Shown: one piece after another, positions 9,606-18,336 of the stretch
Position numbering within the stretch: position 1 is the stretch's first letter
Layout: each line of letters begins with the position of its first letter
DNA from: JANQOH01 sp965201155
Lineage (GTDB): Bacteria; Pseudomonadota; Alphaproteobacteria; UBA7887
Assembly: GCA_965201155.1 (NCBI GenBank)
Contig: OZ241752.1
Span: 248,001 to 312,000, forward strand
DNA: 64,000 bases
Direction of reading: 5' to 3'
The notes under the pieces: generated by a model
Database searches by the model: none
What the model saw: the letters and a program-made list of their open reading frames with translations, nothing else
What the model was told of the DNA's origin: nothing
Translations under genes and position numbers: made by a program

Positions 9606-10637
9606 TCAGGACGCGACGGCGGGCTGCGCGCGCATGTCAGCCAGTTCGTCGAGAATGCGCCGATTTACTGCTCCCGCCACCATATCCACTGCGACTTCGA
9701 TAGCGGCGGCGAATCCCAGCGCGTCGGTGCCGCCGTGGCTCTTGACCACCGTGCCGTTCACCCCCAGGAACATGGCACCGTTATGCCGCCGCGGGTCCAT
9801 GCGCTCCCGAAGCGCGCGAAAGGCGTTGCTGGCAATCGCATAGCCCAGTCGACCGCGCCATGATGCTTGCAGCGCACGCCGCAGATGGTCCCCGAACAGC
9901 CGGCTCGTGCCTTCCGCCGTCTTCAACGCGACATTCCCTGTGAACCCGTCGGTCACTACAACATCGGTGGTGCCGCGGGCGAGATCGTCACCCTCAACAA
10001 ATCCGTGAAATACGAAATGGCTTGCCGCGCCGCGCAGAATCGCTGCCGCCGCGCGGACTTCTTCCCTGCCCTTCAGGTCCTCGCTGCCGACATTCAGCAG
10101 GCCGACCGTGGGCGAGCGCCGTCCCAGCACAGTCTGCGCGAACACCGCCCCCATCGCCGCGAAATCAACCAGATTATTGGCATCGCACTCAATGTTCGCG
10201 CCAAGGTCTAGGAACACATTCTCGCTGCGCCGATTGGGCATGATCGCGGCAATCGCCGGGCGGTTGATTCCGGGCAGGGTGCGCAGCACCACCTTGGACA
10301 TGGCCATCAGCGCGCCGGTATTGCCGGCCGAAACAACCGCATCAACCACGCCTTCGGCAAGAGCGTCGATTGCCAGTCTCATGCTCGAGCCCCTGCCCTT
10401 TCGCAGCGCTGCGGAGGGGCGGTCCTCGCCGGAGACGGCGATGTCCGTGTGATGGATCGTAATGCGGTCCTCGAGCGCGGATGCACGCCGCACCAAAGGT
10501 TCGACGCGGTCGCGGTCACCGAACGCGACGAACGCCACATTGGGCCGGCGCTGCGCTGCGAGGTGGGCGCCGCGAACCACCATGGCAGGCGCGTTATCGC
10601 CCCCCATGGCATCGATCGCTATTCTTACGTCAGCCAC
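9606..10637 (-). CDS. plsX: Phosphate acyltransferase PlsX
   Basis: Peripheral-membrane enzyme converting acyl-ACP to acyl-phosphate, the acyl donor for PlsY in phospholipid synthesis. The protein has 343 residues with the family hallmarks IAIDAMGGDNAP at the N-terminus, SAGNTGALMA, LLNVGSEDLKG, VVTDGFTGNVALKTAEG and HGGTDALGF. The start is a GTG at 10637, 33 bp after rpmF. The usual alphaproteobacterial partner fabH does not follow. rpmF upstream on the same strand is the conserved rpmF-plsX pairing. Confidence 0.95.
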   Translation of the reverse strand: MADVRIAIDAMGGDNAPAMVVRGAHLAAQRRPNVAFVAFGDRDRVEPLVRRASALEDRITIHHTDIAVSGEDRPSAALRKGRGSSMRLAIDALAEGVVDAVVSAGNTGALMAMSKVVLRTLPGINRPAIAAIMPNRRSENVFLDLGANIECDANNLVDFAAMGAVFAQTVLGRRSPTVGLLNVGSEDLKGREEVRAAAAILRGAASHFVFHGFVEGDDLARGTTDVVVTDGFTGNVALKTAEGTSRLFGDHLRRALQASWRGRLGYAIASNAFRALRERMDPRRHNGAMFLGVNGTVVKSHGGTDALGFAAAIEVAVDMVAGAVNRRILDELADMRAQPAVAS

Positions 10638-10670
10638 CGGTTCCGCGAGCCCGGGAAAAACACCCCCCGT

Positions 10671-10856
10671 CTACAGGAAATCGGCGGGGTCCCGCACCTC
10701 GCGCTGGCGATATTTCCCGCAATGCGTGCACACATGATGGCGCAGCTTGTCCTCGCCGCATTCGGGGCACTCGATCACGTTCGGGCGCGCCAATGCGTGG
10801 TGCGACCGCCGCATATTGCGCTTGGACCGTGTAACCTTCTTTCTTGGCACGGCCAT
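10671..10856 (-). CDS. rpmF: 50S ribosomal protein L32
   Basis: 61-residue large-subunit ribosomal protein. It begins MAVPRKKVTRSKRNMRRSHH and has a zinc-ribbon pattern with two CxxC pairs (CPECGE and CTHCGK), the cysteine-containing form of L32. It lies upstream of plsX, the widespread pairing of L32 with phospholipid synthesis, and 87 bp downstream of the DUF177 gene, another standard neighbour. Confidence 0.97.
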   Translation of the reverse strand: MAVPRKKVTRSKRNMRRSHHALARPNVIECPECGEDKLRHHVCTHCGKYRQREVRDPADFL

Positions 10857-10943
10857 GCTTTCAACTCCCCCTGTATCGGCGTGCGGATGAGTGTCTTCTA
10901 GCCAATTGCTTACCTGCGGGCAAGCTTTCAGGCGCCGCGCGGT

Positions 10944-11504
10944 TCAGTCACCCTTCACCGGCGGGCGCAAGGCGGCAAGTGCGGCGAAAGGATGGGCATC
11001 ACCCGTTTCATCCGCCGGCGCCAGCAATATTGCGCCTGGCGCACGCGGCCACGGATCAAGCGCAGCGCCCAAATGCTGCGCCATCACCTCGCCAAGGTCA
11101 ACCATTTCACCCTCCAGCGGCTCCGGAGGTTCCGCACCGCAAGGAGGCAGGTCGACCACCGCCGCCGAACCGGGGGACGGCTCGCTACTGTCCCCCGCGA
11201 TCCGGTATTCAATGATCAACCCGGTTTCCGCCAACTGCGCAGGCAGCGGCTCCAGCGTCACGACACATGTCTGGACCAGCCGCGCCTCGAAAGCGAGATC
11301 GACGCGAATCACCGGCCCCGAGCCGTTCCGCGCGCTGGCCCGCCTTACCGTGGCTGTACCCGCCAGACTAGGCAGGGCCTGAAGGCCGAAACGGCGCGCC
11401 AGCGCGCTACGCTCCGCGGTCGAGGCAATAATCTCATAATCCCGCGGCTCGCCGCCGATATCCGCTGCCGCGACGCGGCGCGACAATTCAGGCGCGGTCA
11501 TCAC
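10944..11504 (-). CDS. DUF177 (YceD-family) protein
   Basis: 186-residue cytoplasmic protein of the YceD/DUF177 family, recognised by the core TCVVTLEPLPAQ followed by an acidic stretch ending in a conserved DLGEVMAQHLGAALDPWPR segment. The family is found next to rpmF in most bacteria and is thought to have a role in ribosome or 23S rRNA metabolism; the precise function is not established. The start overlaps the stop of the upstream chaperone gene by 4 bp, so the two are translationally coupled. Confidence 0.85.
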   Translation of the reverse strand: MMTAPELSRRVAAADIGGEPRDYEIIASTAERSALARRFGLQALPSLAGTATVRRASARNGSGPVIRVDLAFEARLVQTCVVTLEPLPAQLAETGLIIEYRIAGDSSEPSPGSAAVVDLPPCGAEPPEPLEGEMVDLGEVMAQHLGAALDPWPRAPGAILLAPADETGDAHPFAALAALRPPVKGD

Positions 11505-12040
11505 CCGTTGCCCTCCTCTCCGGGCGGTGCCGGAAAGGATGCGGCGCCGGCCAGCAGCGGCGCCTGCCCCAATGCGGCGTCGGCGCGCCGTACATAGGCG
11601 CAGAACGGTTCTGACGCCGCAGCGGCGTCAAGAAGGTTGCGCGACAATGCCGCCCGCAGCCCTGCATCATCCACCGCATCCAGCGCCGCGTCATAGGCGG
11701 CGGCACGCCCGTAAAACGCCCTCGCCATCGCCTTCACGCGCCTCGGTACGCCGAGGTCGCCCACACCCATTTCGCGCAGCGTGCGGTCCATATCGTCCAA
11801 GAGGGTATCAAACACCGCCTGGGCCGCCGCCGCGCCGGTCTCGCCTTCCCGCTGCAGGCCGCGGATTACCAGGAACACGTGGAGCACGAGCAGGTCGAAC
11901 CGCCCGTCAAACGTGTCCGGCACGCCGGCGTGGTAGAAGGCAGGCTGGCGCGCCTGCGCCGCCGCTGCGGCATAGAGGCGGGTAGCCAGTTCCGTGCGTT
12001 TGCGGGCGTCGCGGCGCCGCTCCGTCAATCGCATCAGCAC
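11501..12040 (-). CDS. Ubiquinol-cytochrome c chaperone family protein (CBP3/UQCC1-like)
   Basis: 179-residue protein of the family that includes mitochondrial CBP3/UQCC1, assembly factors for cytochrome b. Visible signatures are HAGVPDTFDGRFDLLVLHVF and GVGDLGVPRRVKAMARAFYG. By family analogy it helps fold or haeminate cytochrome b of complex III; the petABC genes it would serve lie 4-6 kb away. No signal peptide or membrane segment is seen. It is divergent from bamE across an 87-bp gap containing an inverted repeat, and its stop overlaps the DUF177 start. Family assignment is solid; the role is inferred. Confidence 0.85.
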   Translation of the reverse strand: MLMRLTERRRDARKRTELATRLYAAAAAQARQPAFYHAGVPDTFDGRFDLLVLHVFLVIRGLQREGETGAAAAQAVFDTLLDDMDRTLREMGVGDLGVPRRVKAMARAFYGRAAAYDAALDAVDDAGLRAALSRNLLDAAAASEPFCAYVRRADAALGQAPLLAGAASFPAPPGEEGNG

Positions 12041-12127
12041 ACCCGCGCCTTGACTTTGCCGCCGATAGTGGCACAGTCAAGCCACTGCCCCAGCTTTGTT
12101 TCTCTCATTACGCTGCTGAATTCTGCC

Positions 12128-12601
12128 ATGAAATTCGGTCTGAACAAGCTGCCGCGCGGCGGGATCGTGGCCCTGCTGGGCGCTTTCACTGCTCTCGCCG
12201 CATGTGAGGCGCGTATCGATACGCGCGGATTCATGCCCAATGCCGATCTGATTGCGCAAATCGAACCCGGCATCCAGGACAAGGTGGATGTCGCCGACAT
12301 TCTCGGCACGCCCTCGGTGGTTGCAACATTCGACGAATCAACATGGTTCTACGTTACCCAGCAAAGTCAGAACTTTGCCTTTTTCATGCCGGAGATCATC
12401 GACCAGCAAGTACTCGTCGTGCAGTTCGATGATTTCAACCGCGTCGCGGAACTGAACCATTATACGCTGGAGGACGGACGTATCATCGATCCGGTGAGCC
12501 GACAGACTCCCACGGCCGGCAATGAACTGACAATACTTCAGCAATTGTTCGGCAATATCGGTCGTTTCTCGGGAGCGCCGCCGCGACCGCTCCCCTATTA
12601 G
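12128..12601 (+). CDS. bamE: Outer-membrane protein assembly factor BamE
   Basis: 157-residue lipoprotein of the SmpA/OmlA (BamE) family, a non-essential partner of the BAM complex that inserts beta-barrels into the outer membrane. The start at 12128 gives a lipoprotein signal peptide with lipobox LAAC and lipidated Cys26. The domain follows with the BamE-type segment DKVDVADILGTPSVVATFDE and WFYVTQQ. No in-frame start further upstream gives a signal sequence. It is divergent from the bc1 chaperone, a conserved alphaproteobacterial arrangement, and 34 bp upstream of an acyl-CoA ligase gene on the same strand. Confidence 0.9.
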   Translation: MKFGLNKLPRGGIVALLGAFTALAACEARIDTRGFMPNADLIAQIEPGIQDKVDVADILGTPSVVATFDESTWFYVTQQSQNFAFFMPEIIDQQVLVVQFDDFNRVAELNHYTLEDGRIIDPVSRQTPTAGNELTILQQLFGNIGRFSGAPPRPLPY

Positions 12602-12635
12602 CCCGTCGGCCGAGATTCATGCGCCGGAGACTGCG

Positions 12636-14168
12636 TTGAATATCGCGGAATGGCTGTTCCGGGCCGCGCGTCGGCAACCGGAGGCGCCGGCGCTGATCCG
12701 CAGCACCGCCCTGCAAGCCAACTATCGCGGATTTGCCGAACGCGCTGCGGGCCTGGCGGCAGGCCTGCAAGCGCAGCGCGGCACTCGCCCCGGCGACCGG
12801 GTGGGCCTCTATATGGCCAACTCATGCGAATATCTGATCGCCTTGCAGGGCATTCTCTGGGCCGGTGCCGTGGCGGTGCCGATCAACAGCAAGCTCCACC
12901 CGCGCGAAGCAGCGTGGATCATCGACAACGCCGAATGTCATCACGTCCTCGTCGCTGACCCCGGTGCTCTGGCCGGGCATATTCCCGACGCGGCGCTGCT
13001 TTGCGCGGGCGGACCGGAATTTGCGGCGCTCATGGCCACAGCACCCGGCGGCGCGCCGTGCCCGCGCGGCGCGGATGATCTGGCGTGGCTGTTCTACACT
13101 TCCGGCACAACCGGCCGGCCCAAGGGTGTCATGGTCAGCCATGGCAACTTGATGGCTCTGGCGTTGTGTTACTTTGCCGATGTGGACGCCATCGACCCCG
13201 GAGAGGCGATGCTGTATGCCGCTCCGCTGTCGCACGCTGCAGGCTTCTACAGCCTGCCTGCGATGCGCGCCGGCGCTGCGCATATCGTCCCGGAAAGCGG
13301 CGGTTTCGACCCGGAGGTCGTGCTCGCGCTCGCCGCCGCCCATGGACGGGTATCGATGTTTGCTGCACCCACCATGGTGCGGCGCCTGGTGGAGGCGGCG
13401 GGCACGCGGGGCGTTCGCGGCAACGGCCTCAAGACCATCGTCTATGGCGGCGGACCGATGTATCTGGCCGACATCCTCGAAGCGATGGAAACTCTGGACT
13501 GCGGCTTCGCACAAATTTACGCACAGGGAGAGTCCCCCATGTGCATCACCGCCATGGGCGCCGCCCGGCACGCCGACCGCACCCAGCCGCACTATCGGGA
13601 ACGGTTGGCGTCGGTGGGCGCGGCGCAAAGTGCAGTGGAAGTGCGCGTCACTGGCCCTGACGGCCAGCCGGTTCCGGCCGGCGCCGTCGGCGAAATCGAG
13701 GTCAAGGGACCGTCGGTGATGCTGGGCTATTGGCGCAACCCCGAGGCAACCGCGGCGGCAATCAGTGGCGGCTGGCTGCGCACCGGTGATGTCGGAGCCC
13801 TTGATGAAGACGGATTTCTCAGCCTTCGAGACCGCTCCAAAGACATGATAATCTCCGGCGGCACCAACATCTACCCGCGCGAAGTGGAGGAAGTGCTGCT
13901 CACCCACCCCGATGTGCGCGAGGCGGCGGTGATCGGCCGGCGGCACGAGGAATGGGGCGAGGAAGTGATCGCCTGTGTAGTGCCGGAAGACGGCCGGCGC
14001 TTGGACATGCAGGCGCTCGATACGCTCTGTCTCGACACCATCGCCCGCTTCAAGCGCCCGCGCGCCTATTTCTTGATGGATTCGCTGCCGCGGAACAATT
14101 ACGGCAAGGTTCTCAAGACCGAGTTGCGGCGGCAATTCGGCATGCAAAGGGAAGGAACCGCATCATGA
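12636..14168 (+). CDS. Acyl-CoA synthetase (AMP-forming ligase)
   Basis: 510-residue adenylate-forming enzyme that should activate a carboxylic acid to an acyl-adenylate and then a CoA thioester. Motifs: phosphate-binding loop YTSGTTGRPKGV (154-165), a YAQGESPM segment in place of the common YGxTE, TGDVG with DRSKDMIISGGTNIYPREVE, and a C-terminal catalytic lysine in NNYGK. Lengths and motifs fit the fatty-acid, aryl or malonyl-type ligase clade, but the acid cannot be named. The apparent start is TTG at 12636, preceded by CCGGAGA. Its stop overlaps the start of the next aminotransferase gene (ATGA), so ligase and aminotransferase are probably made together. Confidence 0.88.
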   Translation: MNIAEWLFRAARRQPEAPALIRSTALQANYRGFAERAAGLAAGLQAQRGTRPGDRVGLYMANSCEYLIALQGILWAGAVAVPINSKLHPREAAWIIDNAECHHVLVADPGALAGHIPDAALLCAGGPEFAALMATAPGGAPCPRGADDLAWLFYTSGTTGRPKGVMVSHGNLMALALCYFADVDAIDPGEAMLYAAPLSHAAGFYSLPAMRAGAAHIVPESGGFDPEVVLALAAAHGRVSMFAAPTMVRRLVEAAGTRGVRGNGLKTIVYGGGPMYLADILEAMETLDCGFAQIYAQGESPMCITAMGAARHADRTQPHYRERLASVGAAQSAVEVRVTGPDGQPVPAGAVGEIEVKGPSVMLGYWRNPEATAAAISGGWLRTGDVGALDEDGFLSLRDRSKDMIISGGTNIYPREVEEVLLTHPDVREAAVIGRRHEEWGEEVIACVVPEDGRRLDMQALDTLCLDTIARFKRPRAYFLMDSLPRNNYGKVLKTELRRQFGMQREGTAS

Positions 14169-15109
14169 GCGACAGCAGCATGAGTGACCGGGCCAATCAG
14201 CGCGTAGTCTGGTTCAACGGCGCCATCGTCCCCGAAAGCGAGGCGCTGCTGCCGTTTCGCGACCGCGGGTTTCGCTATGGCGACGCCGTGTTCGACATGA
14301 CACGCACATTCGGCCACCGCATTTTCCGCCTCCAGGAGCATATGGAGCGGTTCTACAAGTCTCTGCGCTATGTGCAGATCGACCCCGGCCTGAGTCTGCA
14401 GGAGATGACCGGGATCACCGAGGAAGTGCTGGCACGCAACCTGCATCTGCTTGACAAGGATGACGATTACTGGGTCGGTCAGCGCGTGAGCCGAGGCGTG
14501 GACGTTCCCGGCGGCGATATTGCCGCCCACTCCGGGCCGAACGTCATTGTCGAGTGCACGCCATTGCCGCTGAAACCGCGCGCGCGCCTGTTCCGCGACG
14601 GCATTGATGTCATCGTGCCGTCAGTACGGCGCACCGCGCCCGATGCACTCAGCCCAAACGCCAAGACCCATAACTATCTCAACCTGATCATGGGCGATCT
14701 GGAGGTCAAATCGCGCGACCCCGAAGCATGGGCAGTGACACTGGACGTGAACGGCAATCTTTGCGAAGGCCTGGGCAGCAACATTTTCATCGTGCGCGAC
14801 GGCGCTATCATCACCCCGAAAGTGAAATATGTGCTGCCGGGGGTAAGCCGCCAGACGGCGATAGACCTCGCAGCCAAGGCCGGCATCGAACTGACCGAAG
14901 ACGATGTGAGCCTTTATGACGCCTATAATGCGGACGAGATATTTCTCACGTCGACCAGCCTCGGCCTGTGCGGCGTGCGCAATATCAACGGCGTCGTACC
15001 GGGCGACGGCAAGACGCCCGGCCCGGTCACCCGGCGTCTGATCGACGCCTATATCGCGCTGGTGGATTTCGACTTTGAAGCGCAGTATCTGAGGCGCTTG
15101 GAGGCGTAA
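14165..15109 (+). CDS. Class IV (branched-chain/D-amino-acid type) PLP aminotransferase
   Basis: 314-residue fold-type IV PLP enzyme. The catalytic lysine is Lys167 in SPNAKTHNYLN; the cofactor-binding glutamate lies in LCEGLGSNIF (about Glu201). FRYGDAVFD near residue 36 is shared by branched-chain and D-amino-acid transaminases, so it could transfer amino groups to branched 2-oxo acids or act on another amine. The specificity loop does not settle which. It is coupled by a 4-bp overlap to the acyl-CoA ligase, suggesting both act in one pathway, for instance degradation of an amino acid or amine through its acid. A bidirectional terminator follows at 15130-15158. Confidence 0.85.
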   Translation: MSDSSMSDRANQRVVWFNGAIVPESEALLPFRDRGFRYGDAVFDMTRTFGHRIFRLQEHMERFYKSLRYVQIDPGLSLQEMTGITEEVLARNLHLLDKDDDYWVGQRVSRGVDVPGGDIAAHSGPNVIVECTPLPLKPRARLFRDGIDVIVPSVRRTAPDALSPNAKTHNYLNLIMGDLEVKSRDPEAWAVTLDVNGNLCEGLGSNIFIVRDGAIITPKVKYVLPGVSRQTAIDLAAKAGIELTEDDVSLYDAYNADEIFLTSTSLGLCGVRNINGVVPGDGKTPGPVTRRLIDAYIALVDFDFEAQYLRRLEA

Positions 15110-15122
15110 GCGGCCAAGCCGG

Positions 15123-15158
15123 AAAAAAAGGCGTCAGCCTCTGCTGACGCCGTTTTTT
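15123..15158. terminator. Bidirectional rho-independent terminator
   Basis: A 9-bp perfect stem GGCGTCAGC/GCTGACGCC (15130-15138 and 15143-15151) with loop CTCT is flanked by seven A residues on the left (15123-15129) and six T residues on the right (15153-15158). It can therefore end transcripts from both convergent genes, the aminotransferase on plus and hppA on minus. Confidence 0.92.
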
Positions 15159-15186
15159 GTTGAAGACGCCGCGCGCCGTCGGCGAT

Positions 15187-17283
15187 TTACGCCGCAAGCA
15201 TGGCCAGAAGCAGGATCGCCATGATGTTGGTGATCTTGATCATCGGGTTCACCGCCGGACCCGCAGTGTCCTTGTACGGATCGCCGACCGTGTCGCCGGT
15301 CACTGCCGCCTTGTGCGCTTCCGACCCCTTGCCGCCATGATTGCCGTCCTCGATATACTTCTTGGCATTGTCCCACGCGCCGCCGCCGGACGTCATGGAA
15401 ATCGCCACGAACAGGCCGGTCACGATCGTGCCGAGCAGCATCGCGCCCACGGTGGTGAAGGCCGCAACCTGCCCCGCGAACAGGTTCACCAGGAAATACA
15501 CCACCACCGGCGCGAACACCGGCAGCATTGACGGCACCACCATTTCCTTAATCGCCGAGCGCGTCAGCAAGTCCACGGCGCGGCCATATTCGGGCTTGGC
15601 CTCGCCTTCCATGATGCCGGGGATTTCGCGGAACTGGCGCCGCACCTCGACCACCACCGCGCCGCCGGCCCGGCCCACCGCCATCATGCCGAGGGCGCCG
15701 AACAGATACGGTAGCAAACCACCGATGAACAGGCCGATGACCACGTAGGGATCCTGCAACCGGAACTCCACAGAGAGGTCAGGGAAATAATGATGCAGGT
15801 CCTCGGTATAGGCAGCGAACAACACCAGTGCCGCCAGCGCCGCTGAGCCGATTGCGTAGCCCTTGGTAACGGCCTTGGTGGTGTTTCCCACGGCATCAAG
15901 CGCATCGGTGGTCTTGCGCACATCCTCCGGCAGTTCGGCCATTTCGGCAATGCCACCCGCATTGTCGGTCACCGGGCCGTAGGCGTCGAGCGCCACCACC
16001 ATGCCCGCCAGGGCGAGCATCGTGGTCGCCGCAATGGCAAGGCCGAACAGGCCAGCGGCGGAGAAGGCAATGACGATGCCGACCGCAATCACCACCACCG
16101 GCAGGGCGCACGCCTCCATGGAAACCGCAAGACCCTGGATGATGTTGGTCGCATGGCCGGTTTCCGAGGAGCGCGCAACGCTGCGCACCGGCCGGAACGA
16201 TGTCGAGGTGTAATATTCAGTGATCCAGACGAGCAGGCCCGTGACCGCCAACCCGACCAGGGCGCAGACGAAAAGGGCGCCGCCGCTCGCTTCATGCCCG
16301 CCAAACGTAAAGGCCGTGTCGAAGCCGATCCACATGCCGACAATGACAGCAATAAATATGGCCGACAGCACCGCCGCGCCGACCAGACCCTTGTAGAGGG
16401 CAAACATGATATTGGTCCCGCCGCCGAGGCGAACAAAGAAAGCGCCGATCACCGAGGCGAGGATGCACGCGCCGCCGATCACCAGCGGAAACTCCATCAT
16501 CATCGTCTGTTCGGGGCCGGTGAAGAAAATTGCCGCCAGCAGCATGGTGGCTACCACGGTAACCGCATAGGTTTCGAACAGGTCGGCCGCCATGCCGGCG
16601 CAGTCACCGACATTATCGCCCACATTGTCGGCGATCACGGCGGCATTGCGCGGATCATCCTCCGGAATGCCGGCCTCGATCTTGCCAACCAGATCGGCTC
16701 CGACATCGGCGCCCTTGGTGAAAATACCGCCGCCCAGGCGGGCAAATATGGAAATCAACGACGCGCCGAAACTGAGCGCCACCAGCGCTTCCAGCACATC
16801 CCGCAGCGCCTCCGGCGATTCCGCGCCGAAAATACCGCGCATTGCCGCGTAATATCCGGCAACGCCGAGCAGACCGAGACCGACCACCAACAGCCCGGTG
16901 ATGGCGCCGGACTGGAACGCAATCGCCAGCGCCGGCGCGAGGCCCTCGCGCGCCGCATCCGCCGTGCGCACATTGGCGCGCACCGAAACATGCATGCCGA
17001 TATAACCGGCAGCGCCGGAAAGCACCGCACCGATGAGAAAACCGATCGCCACATGGGCGCCCAACAGCCACCAGAACACTGCCCCTGCGACGATGCCGAC
17101 GATTGCAATCGTGGTATATTGCCGGTTCAGATAGGCGCTCGCACCTTCTTGAATCGCGGCCGCGATTTCCTGCATACGCGCATTGCCGCTGCTCGCCTTC
17201 AGCACCTGGAGAATGGCGTAAACGCCATAGGCGACCGCCGCCGCGCCGCATACTAGGGCGAACACCAACGCATTCGACATCAT
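15187..17283 (-). CDS. hppA: Proton-translocating pyrophosphatase, potassium-independent type
   Basis: Integral-membrane H+-PPase of 698 residues with about 16 hydrophobic segments; it hydrolyses pyrophosphate and pumps protons. The pyrophosphate/Mg site is visible as DVGADLVGK (about 193-201), DNVGDNVGDCAGM (219-231) and the late TGDTVGDPYKDTAGP. In GNTTKAVTKG, Lys470 occupies the position that separates potassium-independent (Lys) from potassium-dependent (Ala) enzymes, so the independent class is predicted. The start at 17283 (ATGATG, with GAAGGG upstream) is preferred to a frame 93 bp longer that adds a hydrophilic, unrelated extension. A promoter candidate lies at 17348-17376. Confidence 0.96.
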   Translation of the reverse strand: MMSNALVFALVCGAAAVAYGVYAILQVLKASSGNARMQEIAAAIQEGASAYLNRQYTTIAIVGIVAGAVFWWLLGAHVAIGFLIGAVLSGAAGYIGMHVSVRANVRTADAAREGLAPALAIAFQSGAITGLLVVGLGLLGVAGYYAAMRGIFGAESPEALRDVLEALVALSFGASLISIFARLGGGIFTKGADVGADLVGKIEAGIPEDDPRNAAVIADNVGDNVGDCAGMAADLFETYAVTVVATMLLAAIFFTGPEQTMMMEFPLVIGGACILASVIGAFFVRLGGGTNIMFALYKGLVGAAVLSAIFIAVIVGMWIGFDTAFTFGGHEASGGALFVCALVGLAVTGLLVWITEYYTSTSFRPVRSVARSSETGHATNIIQGLAVSMEACALPVVVIAVGIVIAFSAAGLFGLAIAATTMLALAGMVVALDAYGPVTDNAGGIAEMAELPEDVRKTTDALDAVGNTTKAVTKGYAIGSAALAALVLFAAYTEDLHHYFPDLSVEFRLQDPYVVIGLFIGGLLPYLFGALGMMAVGRAGGAVVVEVRRQFREIPGIMEGEAKPEYGRAVDLLTRSAIKEMVVPSMLPVFAPVVVYFLVNLFAGQVAAFTTVGAMLLGTIVTGLFVAISMTSGGGAWDNAKKYIEDGNHGGKGSEAHKAAVTGDTVGDPYKDTAGPAVNPMIKITNIMAILLLAMLAA

Positions 17284-17347
17284 CGAAACCCTTCGATCGA
17301 GACATGGGGAAAGCGACGCGGCCGGCAGGCCGCATCGAGCAGCGGCG

Positions 17348-17376
17348 AACATGCCAGAACACGCTCGGGAACGCAA
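17348..17376 (-). promoter_or_regulatory. Candidate promoter of hppA
   Basis: In the 129-bp gap between thiL and hppA the minus strand shows TTGCGT (17371-17376), 17 bp, and CATGTT (17348-17353), about 65 nt upstream of the hppA start. Motif reading only. Confidence 0.3.
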
Positions 17377-17412
17377 TGAACAGCCGCAGCAAATTCTATG
17401 CTGCAGGCCGAC

Positions 17413-18336
17413 TCAGAAATGACTCCATCCACCTTTGGCAAAGGCGAGGGGAGCCCTGTCCGCGCCGCGCACCGTCACGCCGGATCCCGCTTCGATAACC
17501 CCGATCTCGTGAACCGGCTCCGGCAACCCCGCCGGCAAGCGTCCCGCCGGAACGGTAAACAGGAGTTCGTAGTCGTCACCGCCAGTCAGGGCGGTTTCAA
17601 GCAATGAGGGATCGGCAGCAATGCTCGCGCGTGCGGTAGGCGAAAGAGGTACAGCGGCGGCGTCAATGACCGCGCTGACTCCCGAAGCGCGGCACAATTG
17701 GCCGAGGTCCGCGACCAGCCCGTCCGAGACATCCATGGCGGCGCTCGCCAGCCCGACCAGCGCCTGCCCCAGTTCCAGGCGCGGGTCAGGTCGGCAAAAC
17801 CGCTGCCATAATGCCGCGTCTGAGTCGTCCAGCCGCAAGGCCAGCGCCGCATCGCCGATGAATCCGGATACATACACCCGGTCGCCCGGACGGGCCCCGG
17901 AGCGGCTCAGATACTGCCCGGATTCAACAAACCCGAAGGCGGTGATCGCCAGTGTCAACGGCCCCGGCGTCGCTACCGTGTCACCGCCCAGAAGGGTGAT
18001 GCGGAACGCGCTCTGATCGCGTCCGAGCTGTGCCGCGAACGCAGCCAGCCACTCAGGTGTAAAATCTCGCGGCAGCGCCAGCGACAGCAAATAGCCGTGC
18101 GGGCGCGCGCCCATCGCCGCAAGGTCGCTGAGATTGACCCGCAAGGCGCGTGCGGCAACCGTCTCCGCCGTATCGCCGTGGCGGAAATGCACTCCGGCAA
18201 CCAGCGCATCGGCGGTGGAAACCATGTCGTGGCCCGGCGGCGGCGCGATCAGCGCAGCGTCGTCCGCCAGTCCCAGCGCCCCCGGTTCCGCCGCCAAGGG
18301 GGCGAAGTGGCGGGCGATCAGGGCAAACTCATCCAT
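17413..18336 (-). CDS. thiL: Thiamine-monophosphate kinase
   Basis: Phosphorylates thiamine monophosphate to thiamine diphosphate, the cofactor that PDH E1 (encoded later in this window) requires. The 307-residue protein shows ThiL signatures: GLADDAALI at the N-terminus, MVSTADALVAGVHF, VNLSDLAAMGARPHGYL, LLGGDTV, AMDVSDGLVADLGQLC and TGGDDYELLFT. Start 18336 overlaps the end of nusB by 8 bp. The order ribH-nusB-thiL is conserved in alphaproteobacteria. Confidence 0.95.
   Translation of the reverse strand: MDEFALIARHFAPLAAEPGALGLADDAALIAPPPGHDMVSTADALVAGVHFRHGDTAETVAARALRVNLSDLAAMGARPHGYLLSLALPRDFTPEWLAAFAAQLGRDQSAFRITLLGGDTVATPGPLTLAITAFGFVESGQYLSRSGARPGDRVYVSGFIGDAALALRLDDSDAALWQRFCRPDPRLELGQALVGLASAAMDVSDGLVADLGQLCRASGVSAVIDAAAVPLSPTARASIAADPSLLETALTGGDDYELLFTVPAGRLPAGLPEPVHEIGVIEAGSGVTVRGADRAPLAFAKGGWSHF

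Noticed and set aside
16153..17256. 367-residue frame opposite hppA
   Set aside because: The coding strand matches H+-PPase throughout; the antisense product is low-complexity His/Arg-rich.
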